A DNA stretch of 64,000 nt from Opitutaceae bacterium (GTDB lineage: Bacteria > Verrucomicrobiota > Verrucomicrobiia > Opitutales > Opitutaceae), in contig JAIXWF010000019.1 of NCBI GenBank assembly GCA_027482185.1, forward strand, positions 1 through 64,000, given 5' to 3'. The position numbers and the translations under genes were made by a program. This document shows, one piece after another, positions 10,854 through 20,973 of this stretch. Below the pieces are notes generated by a model that worked only from the letters and a program-made list of their open reading frames with translations, did no database searches and was not told where the DNA came from. Position 1 is the stretch's first letter, and the number at the start of each line of letters is the position of its first letter.

Positions 10854-10888
10854 GTTGAAAGTTGAAAGGTGAAGGTTGAAAGCACGGC
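10854..10888. repeat. Dispersed intergenic repeat, copy A (GTTGAAAGTTGAAAGGTGAAGGTTGAAAGC)
   Basis: Near-tandem GTTGAAA units; related to other intergenic copies. Confidence 0.5.
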
Positions 10889-10978
10889 AAACCGACCGGA
10901 GGCCGCCGGGGCAATTCCCCGGAACCAAGGTTCGGCGCTGGCAATGCGGGCCGGAGGCGGCCTAGGTTTTTTCACCCC

Positions 10979-12433
10979 ATGAAGACTCCCCTGCTGCTGC
11001 TTGGACTTTTGCTGGCCGGTGCCGGCCTGCGCGCCGCCGACCGTTTGCCCAACGTCGTGCTCATTTTCACCGACGACCAAGGCTACGGCGACGTCGGCGT
11101 CTTCGGCGCCAAAGGCTACCGCACGCCGCACCTCGACAGCCTGGCCCGCGACGGCGTCAAGTTCACCAACTTCCACGTCGCCCAAGCCGTCTGCTCCGCC
11201 TCGCGCGCGGCGCTGCTCACCGGCTGCTACCCGAACCGCATCGGCATCCATGGCGCTCTCGGGCCGGGCGCCAACCACGGCCTGCATGCCGAGGAAACGA
11301 CGCTGGCGGAAATGCTCCGCGCCCGCGGCTATGCGACGGGCATGGCGGGCAAATGGCACCTCGGGCACCGCGAACCGTTTTTGCCCAACCGGCAGGGCTT
11401 CGACGAATCCTTCGGCCTCCCCTACTCCAACGACATGTGGCCCAACCACCCCGAGGCCAAGGCGGGCACGTACCCCAAATTGCCGCTTTACGAAGACGGG
11501 CGCGTGATCGACGACGAGATTACTCCGGTTGAAATGGACGAATTGACGACGCGGTACACCGAGCGTGCGACGGCCTTTATCCGGAAAAACAAAGACCGGC
11601 CCTTCTTCTTCTACCTCGCGCACGCGATGCCGCATGTGCCGCTTGCGGTGAGCGCGAAACACCGCGGCAAATCCGGCGCCGGCCTTTACGGCGACGTGAT
11701 CATGGAGATCGATTGGTCCGTCGGCGAAGTCCTGCGCACGCTCCGCGAGCAGGGCCTGGAGCGGGATACGCTTGTGATCTTCACCAGCGACAACGGCCCG
11801 TGGCTGAGCTACGGCGACCACGCCGGCAGCGCGGGCCCGTTGCGCGAAGGCAAGGGCACGGCGTGGGAAGGCGGCACCCGCGTGCCTTGCCTGATGCGTT
11901 GGCCGGGCAAGCTGCCGGCCGGGGCGGTGAACAATGCGTTTCTCATGACGATCGACCTGCTGCCGACGATCGGGACCGCGGTCGGGGCCGCGCTGCCCGC
12001 GCGCCCGATCGACGGCCGCGACGTTTGGCCGCTGCTGGCGGGCCGCCCGGGCGCGACCAATCCGCACGCCGGCTACGGCCTGTGGTACGCGCAGAACGAA
12101 TTGCAGGCGGTGGTGAGCGGCGACGGCCGTTGGAAACTCATCTTGCCGCATCGCTACCGCACGCTGGCCGGACGCGCCAGCGGCAAGGACGGCATTCCGG
12201 CGAAATACGAAAACGGCCGCCTGACCGAGCCGGCGCTGTATCAGCTCTCCGAGGACATCGGGGAAACGAAGGACGTCGCCGCGGCCCACCCGGAGATCGT
12301 GCGGCAGCTGCTCGCGTTTGCCGAAACTTGCCGCGCCGACCTTGGCGATTCCCTCACGCAACGCACCGGCGCCGGGGCCCGCGAACCCGGGCGGATCGCC
12401 GAAGCCGGCAAGGCGCAGGGCAAGAAGAAGTGA
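10979..12433 (+). CDS. Sulfatase (arylsulfatase family)
   Basis: 484 aa, signal peptide, NVVLIFTDDQGYGDVG; formylglycine-type motif CSASRAALLTG. Confidence 0.9.
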   Translation: MKTPLLLLGLLLAGAGLRAADRLPNVVLIFTDDQGYGDVGVFGAKGYRTPHLDSLARDGVKFTNFHVAQAVCSASRAALLTGCYPNRIGIHGALGPGANHGLHAEETTLAEMLRARGYATGMAGKWHLGHREPFLPNRQGFDESFGLPYSNDMWPNHPEAKAGTYPKLPLYEDGRVIDDEITPVEMDELTTRYTERATAFIRKNKDRPFFFYLAHAMPHVPLAVSAKHRGKSGAGLYGDVIMEIDWSVGEVLRTLREQGLERDTLVIFTSDNGPWLSYGDHAGSAGPLREGKGTAWEGGTRVPCLMRWPGKLPAGAVNNAFLMTIDLLPTIGTAVGAALPARPIDGRDVWPLLAGRPGATNPHAGYGLWYAQNELQAVVSGDGRWKLILPHRYRTLAGRASGKDGIPAKYENGRLTEPALYQLSEDIGETKDVAAAHPEIVRQLLAFAETCRADLGDSLTQRTGAGAREPGRIAEAGKAQGKKK

Positions 12434-12445
12434 CCGAACCGGAGA

Positions 12446-13975
12446 TCAGCGCGAGGCGGCACCGGCGGCACCGAGTCGCCGTTCCCATTTCAGCAACGCG
12501 GCGATGAGCTGCAGGTGATCGGGGCCGCCCGTTTCGACCGTGCGGCGGATTTCCCGGTAGACGGCCGGATCCGCCGCCGCGAGATCGAGCCACACCGACA
12601 AGGCGGGGAAGTAATCCGGATAGTCCTTCCCGCTGCCGTCCACCCGCGGCCGGATGCCGGTGCGTTCCGGATTGAGCACGTTCACGAGCAAGGTGCGCGC
12701 GAAGCGGCCGAGTTCCTTCGGGCCGACCAACGCGCCGGCCTCGGCGGCGGCGACCACCATCGCGATGTCGAGGGCGCCGTGGGAAACGTCCTCGATGGCG
12801 GGCGCGCGCGGTTGGTTCGGCAGGTTGAAGGAAGGGCTGTTCTCCGCCGACCAGCCCGTCGTCGTCACGGGCTCGTACCAGTAATGCCACACGTAGAGAT
12901 CGGCTTTGGCCTCGTGCCGCAGCCGGTTGACGAAGAGGCGGACGAGTTTCTCGGCGCGTTCCCGGTACGCGACCTTGCCGGTCAGCCGGGCCAGAGCGAG
13001 CTGCGTCGCGGCGTGGCGGCCGAGGAAATTGAAGGGCTGGCCGACGTTGTCGTAGGGAAACGATTCCCCGCGCTCGCACGTGAGGTAGTAACCCTCGCCC
13101 GCGGCCGGGCCGTCGCGCCAGAGGCGGGCGTCGGCATCAGCGTAGGACTCTTCGGCCGCGGCGACGAAGCGCGCCGCGGCGGGCGCGAGTTCGGCGAGCG
13201 CGGGACTCTGCCGCACGTGGTCCGCCAGACGCACCAACGGGTGGTAGATCACGCCGAGGTAGCCCATGAACGCGAGCGGGATGGGCCGCAGTTGGACGGT
13301 CTGCGCGGGCACGGCGCCCGTCGCCCCGGCGACCGGCTGCCACGTGAGCAGCGCGGACGGTTTCCCGTCCACTTCGCCCGGGCGGGTGGGGAGGGGTTGG
13401 CGCTCCGCGTTGACCGCGGCGGCAACCTGCGCGAGGTCGAGCCCGGTCCAACGTTCGGTGCGGCGGAAGTGGGAATTGGAAACCGTGAGCCGGTAACGCC
13501 CCGGGGCCTCCGGGTCGGGCGCCAACTCGACCTTCGTCTGGTTGTTCTGCGCGGAACGCGTCGAACGCAGGCGCGCGACCTCGCGCCCCGCGGCGTCGCG
13601 GATCGCGCCTTCGGCCACGACGTACTTGCTGGCCATGCTCCAGGCCGGGCGGATCTTGCCGGAGCCGTCCGCCACGCCGCGGCGATCATCGCGGTGCGCG
13701 AGCAGTCGGTCGCCGCGCCGCGCGACCTCGGCGAGGTACTTCGCGTCGCCCGTGGCCTCGTAAAGATCGACGAGCGCGTGCAGGAGATGGGATTCGCCCC
13801 ACGCCAAGGTGCTGGCGTCGGGATTGCGCACCCACGGATCCTCCGGGGGCAATTTCGCAAGATGCCATTCGGCCCGCGCGACACTGAGCTCGATTTTCGG
13901 ATTTTCCGCCGCCCGGGCCGCGGCGCAAACGAGCGCGACGGGCAGCAGGAAGCGGCACAGGAGGCGCAGGTTCAT
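12446..13975 (-). CDS. Conserved secreted protein, possibly alpha-helical-barrel fold
   Basis: Start MNLRLLCRFLLPVALVCAAARA; 509 aa; ALVDLYEATGDAKYLAEVARRGDRLLAHRDD; family not resolved by eye. Confidence 0.65.
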   Translation of the reverse strand: MNLRLLCRFLLPVALVCAAARAAENPKIELSVARAEWHLAKLPPEDPWVRNPDASTLAWGESHLLHALVDLYEATGDAKYLAEVARRGDRLLAHRDDRRGVADGSGKIRPAWSMASKYVVAEGAIRDAAGREVARLRSTRSAQNNQTKVELAPDPEAPGRYRLTVSNSHFRRTERWTGLDLAQVAAAVNAERQPLPTRPGEVDGKPSALLTWQPVAGATGAVPAQTVQLRPIPLAFMGYLGVIYHPLVRLADHVRQSPALAELAPAAARFVAAAEESYADADARLWRDGPAAGEGYYLTCERGESFPYDNVGQPFNFLGRHAATQLALARLTGKVAYRERAEKLVRLFVNRLRHEAKADLYVWHYWYEPVTTTGWSAENSPSFNLPNQPRAPAIEDVSHGALDIAMVVAAAEAGALVGPKELGRFARTLLVNVLNPERTGIRPRVDGSGKDYPDYFPALSVWLDLAAADPAVYREIRRTVETGGPDHLQLIAALLKWERRLGAAGAASR

Positions 13976-15081
13976 TTGCGTTTCGGCAGATGCTCTTCGA
14001 GAAACGCGTAGGCCCGGGCCCGCATCGGTTCCGGGAAATCGTGCGGGCAGTCCGGATGTTCGATCGCGATGCGGTTCGTGGCTCCGAGCAATTCGTAAAC
14101 CGCATGCGCGGCGGAGACGACGCGGCCGGCGCTGCGCCATTTGAAATTCGCATCGCCCGTGGGCGAGATGGCCAGGAACGGCCGCGGCGCCAAGGCGCCG
14201 ATCAATTCCGCGAAATCGAACGGGATCTCGCCCTGCCGCCCCGCGTACGCGGCGAGCGCGGGCATGTAGCGATCCTGCGTCCACCCGCCGCCCGGCCGCC
14301 AGACCTCGGGCTTTTCGCGGTAGTAGTCGGTGTAGGAATCGAACCCGCAGCTCGAGACGATCGTCTTGATGCGTTCGTCGAACACCGCCGTATAGATCGA
14401 ATTGTGCCCGCCGAGCGAATGGCCGATCGCGCCAAAACCGCCGGGCGCAACGCCCGGCACCGCCGCCAGCACATCGAGGGCGCGGATGTTGTCCCAGATC
14501 GCCTTCATCGTGCCGCTGGCGTAGCCGAGGGCCTTGAGGTCGGGTTGGTAGTCCGCCAATTGCGGATACGGCGGCACGATCACGGCGAAGCCCCGCTGCG
14601 CGAGTTCCTCGCCGCAATTGCGGCCGGGCAAAGTCTTCGTCCCGGCAAGACCGACGACGGCCCGGTAGCCGACGGCGGGGTCGTTGTTGGTCGGCATCAG
14701 CGCGAGCACGCCGGGCACCGATGCCGTTCCGGCCACGGCCGTTTTCGGCAACAGCAAAAAAGCCGGGACGCGCGAACCGGGCTCGGATTGGTAGGTGATT
14801 TCCCGCCGGACATAGGTGCCGCAGTCCGTTTCCTTTTCCACCCGCACATCGAGCGGCACGCGTTTTTCCGCTCCCGGCAACGGCCCCATGATCTTTTGCG
14901 CGGCCGCCACGATGTCGGCCCTGCGCCGGGCCCACTCCGCCGGCGTCCGCACCGGACTCCACGACCCGGGCGCGGATTGGAAAAGCAGCAATTGCTCGCG
15001 CTCCGGCCGATCCGCCGCCGACGCCGTCGCGGCCAAAACCACGTTCAGGAGCAGCAGGACGGAGCGGCGGCAGGTATTCAT
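13972..15081 (-). CDS. Secreted alpha/beta hydrolase (dienelactone hydrolase/acetyl esterase-like)
   Basis: Start MNTCRRSVLLLLNVVLAATASA; 369 aa; nucleophile elbow GAIGHSLGGHNS; ATGA overlap with neighbouring gene. Confidence 0.8.
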   Translation of the reverse strand: MNTCRRSVLLLLNVVLAATASAADRPEREQLLLFQSAPGSWSPVRTPAEWARRRADIVAAAQKIMGPLPGAEKRVPLDVRVEKETDCGTYVRREITYQSEPGSRVPAFLLLPKTAVAGTASVPGVLALMPTNNDPAVGYRAVVGLAGTKTLPGRNCGEELAQRGFAVIVPPYPQLADYQPDLKALGYASGTMKAIWDNIRALDVLAAVPGVAPGGFGAIGHSLGGHNSIYTAVFDERIKTIVSSCGFDSYTDYYREKPEVWRPGGGWTQDRYMPALAAYAGRQGEIPFDFAELIGALAPRPFLAISPTGDANFKWRSAGRVVSAAHAVYELLGATNRIAIEHPDCPHDFPEPMRARAYAFLEEHLPKRK

Positions 15082-17645
15082 TTCTTGATCAGCATCAATT
15101 CCTCGGGACTCCACGCATCGGTGTGGCCGGCGGTTTCGGCGCGCACGGTTTTGACAAAGTCCGGATCGACGGGCGCGGCGGTGTGGCCCCATTCGCGCCG
15201 CAGGTAGGTGAGGATCGAGGCGATCTGCGTGTCGTCGAGCGCGCCGAACGCAGGCATGTCGCCCGTGTGCACGCGGCCGAGGACCGTGATCGGACCGCGC
15301 ACGCCGTGGAGCACGATGCGCACGGTGCGCTCGGGCGGACCGAGCACCCATTCGGAATCGAGCAACGGCGGCGCCAGGCCGTCGAGCCCGCGGCCGGTAA
15401 TCTGGTGGCAGGCGGCGCAGACCGTGCCGAAGAGCATCTTGCCGGCATCGAATCGGGCCTGCTGCGCCGCCGTCAAGGGCTGGATCGCCGCCAGCGCCTC
15501 GACGCCGGGTTTGCCGGGCCAGACGACGATTTCCCTGAGCCGCGCGACGCGCTGCGCGGTGGCGGTGTTTTTCTCAAGTTCAGTCCAGCCGACGGGAGCC
15601 GCGGCGAGCCGGATAGGACGGCGGGAGGCGCCCGCTGCGGGGACCAGACCGTCGAGCAACGCGACCGCGCGCTTCGCCCCACCCGAGCGCAAGGCTTCGC
15701 CGGCGAGACCGACGATCCGCGCGATGCCCGCATCGTCGCGGGCGCCGAAGACGGCGCGCGTCAGCCCGGTGAGCAATTTGTTCGCCTCGACATCGTCCGC
15801 CTTCACGGCCGGATCCGCGGCGAGTTTTTCCAGCAAAGCCGCTTCGCGTCCGGCCAAGCCGCTGAGCAACGCATCGCGCAGGAAGAGGCGTTTCGGAAAC
15901 GCGCGCACCACCTCGGCCAGCGCGACGTCGGTCGCCGGATCGCCGCGACCGGACAGCGTGAGCACGGCCTGAAGCTGGACCTCTGCGACGGAGTCGCGCG
16001 CGAGCGGCAGCAGCTTGGCGGCGGGGAAATCCTTCACGGTCTCGCTGAGCCGCAGGGCGGCCGCGCGCACCGTCGGCGCCGCGTCGGCCAACGCCGTTTC
16101 GACATCCGCCGCGGTCAACGCGCGCAGGCCCTCGAGCGTCCAGAGCGCGTGTTGACGGGCGGCGGGGACGGCGCCCTGCCGCGCGACGGCACGCACGGCG
16201 GGCACGACGGCGGCGTCGGCCGTCTCGACCAAGATCCGCTGAGCGGTCTCGCGCCACCAGGAATTGGGATGGGCCAAGTGCTCGACCCACGCGGCCGCGG
16301 GCCGCGCGACGAGTTCGGGCGCGCGGCGCACCGGACGGTCCGCGGGCACCACGCGGTAAATGCGGCCGAGGTGCTGCGGGTCGTTGAGTTTCCGCTCCAC
16401 GCTCTGCTGCCGCAGGTAGCTCGTGAGGGAAATGCGGTGCTGCAGGACGCCGCGGTAAAGATCGACGATGTAGAGCGCGCCGTCGGGGCCGGTTGAGAAA
16501 TTGACGGGACGGAAGCGTTCGTCGGTCGACGCGAGGAACTCCTGCTGCGGGTACGGATTCTTGCCGCGCGGCGTGCCTTCCTCGGAAGCAACGACGAAAC
16601 GGCGGACGAAATGCGCGGCCGGCTCGGCGACGAAGACATTGCCGGCGAGTTCGGGCAGAAGATCGCCACCATAGACCCACCAGCCGCAGGCGGCGGTGAA
16701 TTCCTTGAGTTTGCCGTCGCGGAGCATGTCGGCGCGGTAGCCGCGGTTGATGCCGGGCGTGACGCGCGCGGGCCAGACGAGTTGATTTTCCGCGGCGTTG
16801 AAATTGGTGCCGGTGAGGCGCGGCAAATGGGGATTTCGCTGGAGGTAATCCGAAAAGACGACGTCCACGCGGAGGCCGTCGCTGTTGGAACCGTGGTAAA
16901 AACGGCCGTAGTCGTCCTGGCCGAGACCCCATTGGCCGCGGAAACTCGTGGTGCCGGTTTCCCAACGGCCGCCGGCGTAGCGGAACTTGCGCGTGTAGGC
17001 GGCGCTGTAGATCCAGTTGTCGAAGGCGCGGAGGAGACCGTTGGGGGCGCGCTCCGGATTCGCGAGGTGCGGCCGCTTCGGGTCCACCTTCACGCCGTAG
17101 TCGATGGCGATCACTTCCTTGGCATCCGCCTTGCCGTCGCCGTCGGTGTCGCGCCAAAACGCCAACTCCGGCGGCGCGCCGACGAGAATACCGTCGCCGA
17201 CGACGGCGATGGCGCGGGGCAAAACGAGTTGGTCGACGAAGACCTTGGATTCCTCGAAACGGCCGTCGCCGTCGCGGTCACGCAGCACGACAATGCGGCC
17301 GACGGGGGCGTCCTCGCCGTTGCCGTCGAGGTCGGGCATGTAGCCGCGCATTTCGACGACCCACATGCGGCCGTCGGCGCCGATGGCCATGGCAACGGGG
17401 TCCTGGACCTGCGGTTCGGCCGCGGCGAGTTCGAGCCGATAGCCCGGGGCGATCTTGAAAGAACGCAAGGCCTCCTCCGGGCTCAACGCCGGCGCCGGCG
17501 GGACGAGCTCGGCCGGCACCTGCGATTTCTGAACTTCGCCGGGCCGATCCAGGCGATCGCCGATCTGGGCGAGGGCCGGACCGGCGGAACCGGCGAGCGC
17601 CCCGAGACCCAAAATCCCGGAAACCAAACGGAGGGAAACGCGCAT
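15078..17645 (-). CDS. PVC-type heme-binding protein (dehydrogenase-like, C-terminal c-type cytochrome)
   Basis: 855 aa, signal peptide, FKIAPGYRLELAAAEPQVQDPVAMAIGADGRMWVVEMRGYMPD; GKMLFGTVCAACHQITGRGLDGLAPPL (CxxCH). Confidence 0.88.
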   Translation of the reverse strand: MRVSLRLVSGILGLGALAGSAGPALAQIGDRLDRPGEVQKSQVPAELVPPAPALSPEEALRSFKIAPGYRLELAAAEPQVQDPVAMAIGADGRMWVVEMRGYMPDLDGNGEDAPVGRIVVLRDRDGDGRFEESKVFVDQLVLPRAIAVVGDGILVGAPPELAFWRDTDGDGKADAKEVIAIDYGVKVDPKRPHLANPERAPNGLLRAFDNWIYSAAYTRKFRYAGGRWETGTTSFRGQWGLGQDDYGRFYHGSNSDGLRVDVVFSDYLQRNPHLPRLTGTNFNAAENQLVWPARVTPGINRGYRADMLRDGKLKEFTAACGWWVYGGDLLPELAGNVFVAEPAAHFVRRFVVASEEGTPRGKNPYPQQEFLASTDERFRPVNFSTGPDGALYIVDLYRGVLQHRISLTSYLRQQSVERKLNDPQHLGRIYRVVPADRPVRRAPELVARPAAAWVEHLAHPNSWWRETAQRILVETADAAVVPAVRAVARQGAVPAARQHALWTLEGLRALTAADVETALADAAPTVRAAALRLSETVKDFPAAKLLPLARDSVAEVQLQAVLTLSGRGDPATDVALAEVVRAFPKRLFLRDALLSGLAGREAALLEKLAADPAVKADDVEANKLLTGLTRAVFGARDDAGIARIVGLAGEALRSGGAKRAVALLDGLVPAAGASRRPIRLAAAPVGWTELEKNTATAQRVARLREIVVWPGKPGVEALAAIQPLTAAQQARFDAGKMLFGTVCAACHQITGRGLDGLAPPLLDSEWVLGPPERTVRIVLHGVRGPITVLGRVHTGDMPAFGALDDTQIASILTYLRREWGHTAAPVDPDFVKTVRAETAGHTDAWSPEELMLIKK

Positions 17646-17666
17646 CGGGAAAACGGGATTGCCGGA

Positions 17667-20600
17667 TCAGAAATTGCCGCGGACGCCGACCGACCAATTG
17701 ACGCCGAAATTGCCGTAACGGTAAAGCGCGGCGGGAATGCCGCGGACGGGATCGCCCTCGTAGAGCAGGGTCGGGTCGTTGAAGATGTTGCGGCCCTGGA
17801 AGAACAGGCTGAGCCGCGGCGAAATGCGGTAGCCGCCGCTGAGGTCGACCTTGATGTTGTGGCGCTGGTAGCGGCCGAAGACGGTCGTGAACGGCGTGTC
17901 GTCCTGCCAGACGGCGCCGACGCGGAGGCTGTAGCCCGCGTAGCTCCAGCCGACGGAGCCGGTGGCCTTGTGCGGGCTGACGCCGGGGAAGTACTGGTTG
18001 GCGTAGTTGCGCGTGTAGCTGACGTTGACGTTGGTGCCGCGGAAAACGCCGGGGAGGAACGTGAGCTGCTGGTTGTAGCCGAGTTCGAGGCTGCGGTAGC
18101 GGTAGAGGGAGTCGTTGTTGCGGAGGGATTGGTATTCGTAGCCCGCGTAATCCGGATCGTCCTCGAAGCCGAAATCCGCCGCGTTGCCGCGCACGGTGAC
18201 GCGCTGGTCGGTGATCTCGGTTTGCTGCACGAGAAACGTGAAGCTGCCGACGGGCTCGAAGTAGTAAGCGAGGCGGGCGACGTAGTTGTCGGAACGCTCC
18301 GGTTTGAGATTCGGATTCGGCGCGGTGATGAGCAGCGCCTGGTCGTTGATCGACCACACGCCCATGAGGGCGTCGATCGGCGGGCGAGAAATTGCGTGGC
18401 TGTAGCCGGCCTGAAAATGGAGATTCGGGCGCAGGGCGTACTTGGCGCCGAGGCTCGGGAAGAAGTCGTCGTATTCGCCGTTCCGATTCACGCGCGGCCG
18501 GGAGAAGTACTGGTACTGCATGCCCGGGATGGTCGTGGCGCGGCGCGTCGTCGCGGAAATCGGATAACCCGCGGCGGCGACCTGCGTCGCGGTGAGCGGA
18601 TCGAACTCGCGGGCCTCGGATTCGGTGCGTTCCCAGCGCAGGCCGCCCTGGAGCTGCACGGCGCCGAGGCGGGTGTTGCCCATGCCGTAGGCGGCGGTGA
18701 CGTGCTGGCGGAAGTCGCGTTTGTTGGCGATGAACGCGGTGTAGTAATTTTCCGCCGTCGCCGTGTTCACGAAGTATTCCGGGTGCTGCCGGTAGAGCAG
18801 CGAGAGCGCGCTGCGGTTGGGCAACGTCGGGAGGTTGGCGATGCGCAGGGCCATGATGTTGCCCATCTGCGGATTGAAGGAGCGCGGCGACGGGAACGCG
18901 GCGAAGCTGCCGGCGGCGGTGATCGTGCCGTTGGGGTTGAGGATGTTCCCGCCGGGCCCGATGTAACTGTAAAGTTCATACGGGGTGGAGTTCTCGGTCT
19001 TGCGGTTCTCCTCCGCCCACTTGCCGCCGAACTTGAAGAACGTCGGGAAACGCCACGCCGTCGCGAGCTTGGCGTTCACTTCGCCGGTGTAGATCTCGGT
19101 GAAAGCGAAACGGCCTTCCTCGGTGATGCGGGGGTTGGTGAAGTTCGCGAGGTTGGACCAATCGGCGCCGCCGGTCTGGACGATGGTCCATTCCGCGGAA
19201 TTGGGACTCGGGCGCGTCGCGCGGAAGTCGACGGGCAGGGTGTTCAGCGTCTCGGCGCGGATGGTGCCGCGGGACGATGTCTCGTAGTCGTTCTTCGAAC
19301 GGGAGTAGTTGGCGGTGCCGTCGACGGTGAGGCTGCCGAGCTTGTATTCGAACTTCGGCGTCAGCGTGACGGAATTGGTCAGCTTGATCGCGCTGCCGCC
19401 GCCGTGCGCGAAGGTGCGGGACGTGTTGGCCGCGGCGCCGTTGGTGCGGATGTCGGTGAGGCCGTCGCCGAGGACGTTCTGGCGGCCGGTGGCGGCGGCG
19501 ACGCCGTTGGCGGCGGCGTTGAAAGTGAGCGCCTTGGTGTGCGCGTTGTTCTCGAAGGCGTTGAACATCGCCGTGAGCGAGAGCACGAGGGCGGGCGTGG
19601 CCTTGAAGTCGACCGTGCCCGTGACGTTGGCGCGGCTGGAGAGGCGCGGGCCGTCGGTGAACGCGACGGTCGTGAGCACCATGGGGCGGAGATCGGGCAC
19701 GGCGCCGGTGGTCACCTGCGTTTTGTTGTACGTATGCGTCACGTACTGCTGTTCGGAACGCGAGCTGGTGGAGCCGATGCTGAGCCGCACGCCGAGGCGC
19801 TGTTTGAGAAACACGTCGGAGTAATCGACCTGGTAGTTCGGCCGCCACTGGTAGCGGAGGTTGTCGTCCCAGCCGCGGACCTTGCCGGGCTTAGCGGCGT
19901 CGGGAGTGTTGAAGCCGAGGCTGAACTGCCAGTCGATGCGGCGGCCTTTGCGGTCGAAGGCGCGGCGGCTCTTCATGTTGATGGAGCCGGCGGGGGAATT
20001 GGCATCCATGTCGGCGCTGAGGGTGCGGCTGATCTCGATCGATTCGACGGCGTTGATGGCCATCTGCTCGAAACCGACGGAGCGGGACTGGCTGCCGGCG
20101 CCGCCGTTGAGCGTGGCGCCGTAGGCGACGAAGGCGTCCGCGCTCGCGACCGAGGCGCCGTCGAGCGTGACGCCGACGTACTGCTGGTCGAGGCCGCCGA
20201 CGCGGGGGCCGCGGCTCACGCCGTCGACGTACTCGACGTCGACGCCGGGGAGAAACTTTAGGAACTCGCCCACGTTGCCCTCGGTGATGTCGCCGTAGGT
20301 GTCGGCGGCGACGGAGGTGGAGATGTTCATGTTGCGGCGCTGCTCCATGATGGCCTTGGCGTTGCCCTCGCGTTCGCCGGCCACGACGAACTGCGTCATC
20401 TTCACCGTGGCGCCGGCGCCGGGATCGGCGGCCTGGGTGCTGATCAAGTCGAAGTCGCGCGTCGCCGTGCCGCCGGGCGGGACCGCGACAGTGCCCGTGA
20501 CGGTGCGGTAGCCGGCGAAGGTGACTACGATCGTGGCGTTGCCCGCCGGGACGTTGGGCAGCACGAAGGCGCCGCCTTCTTCCGAATAAGCCACGCGTTC

Positions 20601-20798
20601 CGTGCCCTGCACGCGGACCTCGGCGTTGCGGACATATTCGCCGGTGGCGGGATTGAACACGCGGCCGCTCACGGTGCCCGCGGCGCCCTGGGCGCGCGCG
20701 GCCGAAGCCAGGCCGAGGACCAGAAAAACGAACGCCAGCCAACGTTGGAAACGGCGGCCGGAAAACGGCGACGCGGGACGGGACAAGGGAAGACTCAT
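17667..20798 (-). CDS. TonB-dependent receptor (TonB2)
   Basis: Start MSLPLSRPASPFSGRR with signal peptide; plug VAADTYGDITEGNVGEFLKFLPGVDVEYVDG; 1043 aa; C-terminal VGVRGNF. Confidence 0.92.
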   Translation of the reverse strand: MSLPLSRPASPFSGRRFQRWLAFVFLVLGLASAARAQGAAGTVSGRVFNPATGEYVRNAEVRVQGTERVAYSEEGGAFVLPNVPAGNATIVVTFAGYRTVTGTVAVPPGGTATRDFDLISTQAADPGAGATVKMTQFVVAGEREGNAKAIMEQRRNMNISTSVAADTYGDITEGNVGEFLKFLPGVDVEYVDGVSRGPRVGGLDQQYVGVTLDGASVASADAFVAYGATLNGGAGSQSRSVGFEQMAINAVESIEISRTLSADMDANSPAGSINMKSRRAFDRKGRRIDWQFSLGFNTPDAAKPGKVRGWDDNLRYQWRPNYQVDYSDVFLKQRLGVRLSIGSTSSRSEQQYVTHTYNKTQVTTGAVPDLRPMVLTTVAFTDGPRLSSRANVTGTVDFKATPALVLSLTAMFNAFENNAHTKALTFNAAANGVAAATGRQNVLGDGLTDIRTNGAAANTSRTFAHGGGSAIKLTNSVTLTPKFEYKLGSLTVDGTANYSRSKNDYETSSRGTIRAETLNTLPVDFRATRPSPNSAEWTIVQTGGADWSNLANFTNPRITEEGRFAFTEIYTGEVNAKLATAWRFPTFFKFGGKWAEENRKTENSTPYELYSYIGPGGNILNPNGTITAAGSFAAFPSPRSFNPQMGNIMALRIANLPTLPNRSALSLLYRQHPEYFVNTATAENYYTAFIANKRDFRQHVTAAYGMGNTRLGAVQLQGGLRWERTESEAREFDPLTATQVAAAGYPISATTRRATTIPGMQYQYFSRPRVNRNGEYDDFFPSLGAKYALRPNLHFQAGYSHAISRPPIDALMGVWSINDQALLITAPNPNLKPERSDNYVARLAYYFEPVGSFTFLVQQTEITDQRVTVRGNAADFGFEDDPDYAGYEYQSLRNNDSLYRYRSLELGYNQQLTFLPGVFRGTNVNVSYTRNYANQYFPGVSPHKATGSVGWSYAGYSLRVGAVWQDDTPFTTVFGRYQRHNIKVDLSGGYRISPRLSLFFQGRNIFNDPTLLYEGDPVRGIPAALYRYGNFGVNWSVGVRGNF

Positions 20799-20900
20799 GG
20801 TGCGGCGGTGAAGGCGTTCTGGACGGGCGGAAGGCGCGAAGGGGGCATCGCCGAACCGCGGTTCGCGGACGAAAACGCCCTTGACTCGCACCCGCGTCAA

Positions 20901-20916
20901 GTAACTTTCCAGTTAC
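20901..20916. promoter_or_regulatory. Palindromic operator candidate, site 3: GTAACT-TTCC-AGTTAC
   Basis: Perfect 6+6 arms, N4 spacer, in the divergent TonB2/DegT1 region. Confidence 0.77.
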
Positions 20917-20973
20917 CGACGGAAACAGTTTCCGTTCCCGCCCGGCCGAGGCCGGTTTCAGCTCCGTTTTCCC

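Noticed and set aside
10854-10888. CRISPR-like short repeat tract
   Set aside because: Units are about 7 bp and contiguous, without spacers or cas genes in the window.
16611-20261. 1216-aa plus-strand ORF
   Set aside because: Shadow of TonB2/heme genes; no recognisable motif.
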